From NCBI GenBank assembly GCA_020861125.1, contig JAJBSZ010000420.1, forward strand, positions 1 through 8,921: DNA of 8,921 nt, written 5' to 3'. Each line of letters opens with the position of its first letter. Positions within the stretch are counted from its first letter, which is position 1. This stretch comes from Planctomycetota bacterium (GTDB taxonomy: Bacteria; Planctomycetota; SZUA-567). Shown piece after piece: positions 5,311 through 8,921 of the stretch. Under the pieces are notes generated by a model. That model was not told where the DNA came from. It searched no databases and was given only the letters and a program-made list of their open reading frames with translations. The translations under genes and the position numbers were made by a program.

Positions 5311-6543
5311 ATGAAATTTGCGGAAGTGCCGGAAGCCATCGCCGACATCCAGGCGGGACGGATGGTGGTTCTGGTGGACGATGAAAACCGGGAGAACGAG
5401 GGGGATCTCGTCGCGGCGGCGGAACTCACCACGCCGGAGACGATCAATTTCATGGCCACCCACGCCAAGGGCTGGATCTGCCTCACCCTGGACGCCGAGA
5501 CCTGCGACCGCCTGGATCTGCCGCAGATGGTGGCGGACAACCAGGCCAGTCTGGGCACGGCCTTCACCGTCACGGTCGAAGCCCGGGAAGGGGTCACCAC
5601 CGGCATCAGCGCCGCCGACCGCGCCCACACCATCAATGTCGCCGCCCGCGCCGATGCCACCGCGGCCGACTTGGTGCGGCCCGGTCACGTCCAGCCGATC
5701 CGGGCCCGGCCGGGCGGGGTGCTGGTGCGGACCGGCCAGACCGAAGGGTCGGTGGATCTCATGCGCCTGGCCGGCCTGCGGCCGGCGGGGGTGATCTGCG
5801 AGATCATGAACGAGGACGGCAGCATGGCGCGGCTTCCCGATCTGGAGCAGTTTTGCCAGCGCCATCAAATCAAGCTCCTGTCGGTGGCGCAGCTCATCGA
5901 ATACCGCCGCCGCACCGAACGGCTCATCCACTGGACCACCACCGTCGACATGCCCACCGAATTCGGACCGTTCAAACTGCACGCCTACCATGCGGACATC
6001 CAGAACGAGACCCACCTGGCCCTGACCCTCGGGGACGACCTGCGGCCCGGCGCCCCGGGGACGGCCACCCCCGTCCTGACCCGGGTCCATTCGGAATGCC
6101 TCACCGGCGACGTGTTCCATTCCCTGCGCTGCGACTGCGGCGAACAGCTTCAGGCCGCCATGCGCATGATCCAGGAACGCGGCCGCGGCATCCTCGTCTA
6201 CATGCGCCAGGAGGGCCGGGGCATCGGGCTGGACAACAAGCTCCGGGCCTATGCCCTGCAGGAAAAAGGCCTCGATACCGTGGAAGCCAACATCGAACTG
6301 GGATTCGAAGCGGACCTGCGGGACTACGGGTTGGGGGCGCAGATCCTGGCGGATCTGGGCGCCCGCCAGCTGGAACTCATCACCAACAACCCCAAGAAAG
6401 TGGCAGGCCTTTCCGGATACGGCCTGGAGATCGTCCGCCGGGTGCCGCTGGTGATGTCGCCGCATCAGGAGAACCGCCGATATCTCGATACCAAGCGCAC
6501 CAAACTCGGCCACCTGCTGAGCACGGATATCCGCCCGCGCTAA
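5311..6543 (+). CDS. ribBA: Bifunctional DHBP synthase / GTP cyclohydrolase II
   Basis: 410 residues. ATG 5311 has GGAGA (5298-5302) 8 nt upstream; the frame opens earlier at 5218, but that would include the promoter. Residues 1-200 are 3,4-dihydroxy-2-butanone-4-phosphate synthase, which makes the four-carbon unit from ribulose 5-phosphate: [10 protein letters not shown] (23-32), DRAHTI (103-108), [16 protein letters not shown] (123-138) and CEIMNEDG (163-170). Residues about 205-405 are GTP cyclohydrolase II: zinc cysteines Cys263, Cys274 and Cys276 in SECLTGD and RCDCG, then [11 protein letters not shown] (297-307) and TNNPKK (358-363). The RibA half looks fully active. In the RibB half, the usual GHTE metal-binding histidine reads GQTE (Gln143). 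I have an impression that such a variant occurs in some lineages but cannot confirm it. First gene of its unit, 44 nt before ribH. Confidence 0.96.
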   Translation: MKFAEVPEAIADIQAGRMVVLVDDENRENEGDLVAAAELTTPETINFMATHAKGWICLTLDAETCDRLDLPQMVADNQASLGTAFTVTVEAREGVTTGISAADRAHTINVAARADATAADLVRPGHVQPIRARPGGVLVRTGQTEGSVDLMRLAGLRPAGVICEIMNEDGSMARLPDLEQFCQRHQIKLLSVAQLIEYRRRTERLIHWTTTVDMPTEFGPFKLHAYHADIQNETHLALTLGDDLRPGAPGTATPVLTRVHSECLTGDVFHSLRCDCGEQLQAAMRMIQERGRGILVYMRQEGRGIGLDNKLRAYALQEKGLDTVEANIELGFEADLRDYGLGAQILADLGARQLELITNNPKKVAGLSGYGLEIVRRVPLVMSPHQENRRYLDTKRTKLGHLLSTDIRPR

Positions 6544-6587
6544 CCCCGCTCACGCCCGACTCCGTCGGTTCAAAAAGGAGACACACC

Positions 6588-7058
6588 ATGCCCAGGATTC
6601 TGGAAGGCACCCTCACCGCCACCGGTATGAAGACCGCCATCGTCGTCAGCCGCTTCAATGCCTTCATAACCGATCGCCTGGTGGAGGGTGCGCTCGACGC
6701 CCTGATCCGCCACGGCGCCGTCGACGACGACATCACCCTCATCCGCGTTCCCGGCGCCTACGAAATCCCCCTGGCGGCCAAGCTGGCGGCAGCCAAACCG
6801 GACTACGACGCCGTCATCGCGCTGGGGGCGGTGATCCGCGGCTCAACCCCCCACTTCGACTATGTCGCCGCCGAGGTGTCCAAGGGTTTGGCCCAGGTTG
6901 GTCTCGAGCACGGCCGGCCGATTGCCTTCGGCGTCCTCACCACCGACACCATCGAACAGGCCATCGAACGGGCCGGGACGAAAGCCGGCAACAACGGCTT
7001 CGAAGCCGCCGTCACCGCCATCGAGATGGTGAACCTCCTCAAGACATTGCAGGGGTAG
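6588..7058 (+). CDS. ribH: 6,7-dimethyl-8-ribityllumazine synthase
   Basis: 156 residues, the normal length. AAAAAGGAG (6572-6580) sits 7 nt before ATG 6588. The enzyme condenses the RibB product with the ribitylamino-pyrimidine to form lumazine, the last step before riboflavin synthase. Motifs: SRFN (21-24) with the stacking Phe23, VPGAYEIP (54-61), [14 protein letters not shown] (80-93) with catalytic His89, and [21 protein letters not shown] (115-135). The usual AGNKG lysine (Lys135 of B. subtilis, substrate phosphate contact as I recall) is Asn136 here, while Arg128 is kept. The protein family forms 60-subunit shells or pentamers; which applies is not visible. ribD and ribE are absent from the window. 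The gap to nusB is 6 nt. Confidence 0.97.
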   Translation: MPRILEGTLTATGMKTAIVVSRFNAFITDRLVEGALDALIRHGAVDDDITLIRVPGAYEIPLAAKLAAAKPDYDAVIALGAVIRGSTPHFDYVAAEVSKGLAQVGLEHGRPIAFGVLTTDTIEQAIERAGTKAGNNGFEAAVTAIEMVNLLKTLQG

Positions 7059-7064
7059 CGGCCG

Positions 7065-7529
7065 ATGAGACCACGGACCATCGGCCGGCGGCTGGCCCTG
7101 CAGTACCTGTTCATGGCCGACATGAACGGCTTCGACGCGGTGGAGGATCCCGGCACGTTCTTTCGGGTGCAGCGGACCCTGGCCCGGGAGGGTGACCGGA
7201 AGGACGGCGAGTCCTTTGCCTTCGACACCGACGACCCGTACCAGGACGAGGCGGAGGCCTTCGCCTATCGCCTGATCGACGAATACCGGAAACACCCTCA
7301 GGCCATCGACGCCGGCATCGGCCGCGCCGCCACCAACTGGTCGCTGTCGCGCATGGGCGCGATCGAACGGGCCGTTCTCCGGCTGGCGGCGGCGGAGCTG
7401 CGGCTGGCGCTCTCGCCCCGGGCGGTGGTTCTGGACGAAGCGGTGGAATTGGCCAAACGCTTCGGCAGCAAGGAATCCGGCGCCTTCGTCAACGGCATCG
7501 CGGACCATCTGGAGTTTGCCGATGCCTAA
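7065..7529 (+). CDS. nusB: Transcription antitermination factor NusB
   Basis: 154 residues; the start follows AGGGG (7051-7055, within the ribH end) by 9 nt. NusB pairs with ribosomal protein S10 (NusE) on boxA RNA to support antitermination, mainly of rRNA operons. The C-terminal half is diagnostic: WSLSRM (92-97), IERAVLRLAAAEL (100-112), VVLDEAVELAKRFGS (121-135) and GAFVNGI (139-145). The N-terminal half keeps the Arg-rich first helix (RRLALQYLF) with a longer charged stretch at 41-62 than in E. coli NusB. The stop overlaps the next start by 8 nt, so translation is coupled. The ribH-nusB order is common in bacteria. Confidence 0.95.
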   Translation: MRPRTIGRRLALQYLFMADMNGFDAVEDPGTFFRVQRTLAREGDRKDGESFAFDTDDPYQDEAEAFAYRLIDEYRKHPQAIDAGIGRAATNWSLSRMGAIERAVLRLAAAELRLALSPRAVVLDEAVELAKRFGSKESGAFVNGIADHLEFADA

Positions 7530-8352
7530 GGCCCCGACCCTGGATCTGCACGTCCACAGCACATACTCCGACGGCAGCCTGGACCCGGAGGATCTGGCCG
7601 CCCGGGCGGCCCGGAACGGGGTGACCGCCCTGGCCATAACCGATCACGACACCATGGCCGGCAGCGCCAGGAAGCTGGCGGCCTGCCGCCGCCACGGCCT
7701 CGAGGGGGTGGTCGGAGTGGAACTCTCCTGCGAACTGGCCGGGCGCGAGGTCCATATCCTTTCCCTTTTCGCCGATCCGGATACCGCCTGCGCCGGGCAG
7801 ATCGCCGAGATGTCCCAGTCGCGCAAATCCCGGATGATCGCCATGCTGGAAAAGCTGGCTGGCCTCGGCATGGCAGTCGACCTCGCCGACCTCACGGTAT
7901 CGGCCGAAGGGGTCTACGGCCGGCCCCATCTCGCCCGGGCCCTGGTGAAGCGGGGATTTGTGAAAACCATCAGCGAAGCCTTCGGCCGCTACCTCTATGA
8001 CGGCGGGCCGATCCACATCCCCAAACGGCGGCTGCGGGTAGCCGAGGGGATCGATCTGGCGCAACGGATTGGCGGCGTCGCCATCCTCGCCCACCCCGGC
8101 GTCAGCGGCCTCCTGGGGGACCTCGAGGAACTGCGGGCCATGGGTCTGGACGGCATCGAAGTGCACCATCCCAAACACGGCGGCGAAACCGTCGCCCGCC
8201 TTCTCCGCTACTGTCGGGACAACGGGCTCTTGCCGTCCGGCGGCAGCGATTTTCACAGCCCGGGTGACGGGCCGGATGTCGGGGCGCCGGGGGTGCCTCT
8301 GGATCTCCTCGAGCCGCTGCGCGGGCGCGCCGGGGAACGGAAAGGTCGGTAA
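7522..8352 (+). CDS. PHP-domain phosphoesterase, RNase AM/YciV (TrpH) family
   Basis: 276 residues; ATG 7522 has GGAG (7511-7514) 7 nt upstream, inside nusB. A TTG two codons earlier is less likely. The full PHP metal set is visible: DLHVHSTYSDG (8-18; His10, His12), ITDHDT (39-44), GVELSCE (65-71; Glu67), EVHILSLF (76-83; His78), GRPHLARAL (133-141; His136), AILAHPG (187-193; His191) and GGSDFHS (240-246; Asp243, His245). The GRPH motif and length place it with YciV/TrpH. In E. coli, this protein (RNase AM) trims 5' ends of rRNAs, and relatives hydrolyse 3',5'-bisphosphonucleotides and short oligonucleotides. Position right after nusB fits an rRNA role, which is inference. Its stop shares one base with the next start (TAATG). 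Confidence 0.9.
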   Translation: MPKAPTLDLHVHSTYSDGSLDPEDLAARAARNGVTALAITDHDTMAGSARKLAACRRHGLEGVVGVELSCELAGREVHILSLFADPDTACAGQIAEMSQSRKSRMIAMLEKLAGLGMAVDLADLTVSAEGVYGRPHLARALVKRGFVKTISEAFGRYLYDGGPIHIPKRRLRVAEGIDLAQRIGGVAILAHPGVSGLLGDLEELRAMGLDGIEVHHPKHGGETVARLLRYCRDNGLLPSGGSDFHSPGDGPDVGAPGVPLDLLEPLRGRAGERKGR

Positions 8353-8921
8353 TGGGTTTCTTTGATTCGTTGCGTTCCGGGCTGCGGAAAACCCGCGACG
8401 TCCTGTTCATGGACGTCAAGGACGTCTTCCGCATCGGCCGTCGGGTGGACGAAACGCTGCTGTCGGAACTGGAGGAGCGGCTGATTCTCGCCGACGTCGG
8501 CCCCCGTCTGGCGGCCGAGATCGTGGCGGAAGTCCGCCTCCGCTACCAGAACAAGGAGATCGAGAAGGCCGAGGAGATTCTCGACTTTCTCAAGGATTCC
8601 CTGTCCCGCGGCCTGTCGGGCGAGACCGCCGCCATCGCCCGAAATCCGGACGGCCCCACGGTGATCCTGCTGGTGGGCGTCAACGGCACCGGTAAAACCA
8701 CCACCACCGCCAAGCTGGCCAAATACCTCAAAGCGCGCGGCGACACCGTCCTCCTGGCGGCGGCGGACACCTTTCGGGCCGCCGCCGGCGAACAGCTTGA
8801 CATTTGGGCAGGCCGTATCGGGGTGGACATCGTCCGCCACGGCGACGGCGCCGATCCGGCTGCCGTGGTGTTTGACGCCTGCGAGGCGGCCCTGGCCCGC
8901 AAGGTGGACTACGTGCTGGTG
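8352..8921 (+). CDS. ftsY: Signal recognition particle receptor FtsY (5' part, cut by window end)
   Basis: 190 codons are present without a stop. FtsY is the membrane-associated SRP GTPase that receives ribosome-nascent-chain complexes at the Sec translocon. The four-helix N domain spans about 1-90. The P-loop is GVNGTGKTTT (109-118), and DTFRAAAGEQL (139-149) is the FtsY-type G2 region; Ffh would have a TxRPAA form. The window ends at DYVLV, just where DTAGR would be expected next. The N-terminus MGFFDSLRSGL is a short amphipathic membrane-binding helix. The long acidic A domain of E. coli FtsY is missing, as in many other phyla. Start overlaps the previous stop by one base; no separate ribosome binding site is evident, which fits coupled translation. 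Confidence 0.96.
   Translation, partial: MGFFDSLRSGLRKTRDVLFMDVKDVFRIGRRVDETLLSELEERLILADVGPRLAAEIVAEVRLRYQNKEIEKAEEILDFLKDSLSRGLSGETAAIARNPDGPTVILLVGVNGTGKTTTTAKLAKYLKARGDTVLLAAADTFRAAAGEQLDIWAGRIGVDIVRHGDGADPAAVVFDACEAALARKVDYVLV

Noticed and set aside
5853..6587. Long + strand frame running into ribH from within ribBA
   Set aside because: It is the ribH frame left open through ribBA by GC bias; ribH has its own AAAAAGGAG site and correct family start at 6588.

Overview
The window is a GC-rich stretch of bacterial chromosome with all genes on the + strand. No mobile element, CRISPR array, tRNA or rRNA is visible. The lineage cannot be fixed from the sequence. The features point to a free-living, probably Gram-negative bacterium outside the Gammaproteobacteria: FtsY lacks the acidic N-terminal domain, a bacterial deoxyhypusine-synthase-like gene is paired with agmatinase, and the order is ribBA-ribH-nusB. 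A deltaproteobacterial-type or PVC-like lineage is only a guess.

Layout. (1) 188-1432 encodes a two-helix membrane protein of unknown function, tentatively DUF3352-like, closed by a strong symmetric terminator. (2) 1433-2226 is a 794-base gap without a convincing protein gene. It holds an extended -10 promoter, a candidate structured RNA of about 210 nt whose ends pair, an AT-rich promoter-like patch, an operator-like palindrome over a second extended -10, and a leader closed by a perfect 10-bp stem. (3) 2227-3048 encodes an HTH/S24-fold regulator that appears to have lost both autoproteolysis residues. (4) 3177-5201 is a two-gene polyamine unit: a deoxyhypusine-synthase-like enzyme followed 3 nt later by an agmatinase-type ureohydrolase with an odd basic N-terminal tail. 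(5) 5311-8921 is a housekeeping unit: ribBA, ribH, nusB, a PHP phosphoesterase of the RNase AM/YciV family, and the first 190 codons of ftsY, cut by the window end.

How the genes fit together. Agmatinase should make putrescine, a plausible substrate for the DHS-like enzyme, so homospermidine or a related polyamine is the likely product. RibBA and RibH supply both inputs and the condensation step for lumazine; ribD and ribE are not in the window. NusB (rRNA antitermination), the RNase AM-like protein (rRNA 5' end maturation in E. coli) and FtsY (co-translational membrane targeting) are tightly coupled by overlapping or near-overlapping genes, a ribosome-production theme.

The points most worth following are the end-paired candidate ncRNA, the structured leader and palindrome upstream of the dyad-less S24 regulator, and non-consensus active-site residues in three consecutive metabolic proteins (DHS-like, RibB domain, RibH).
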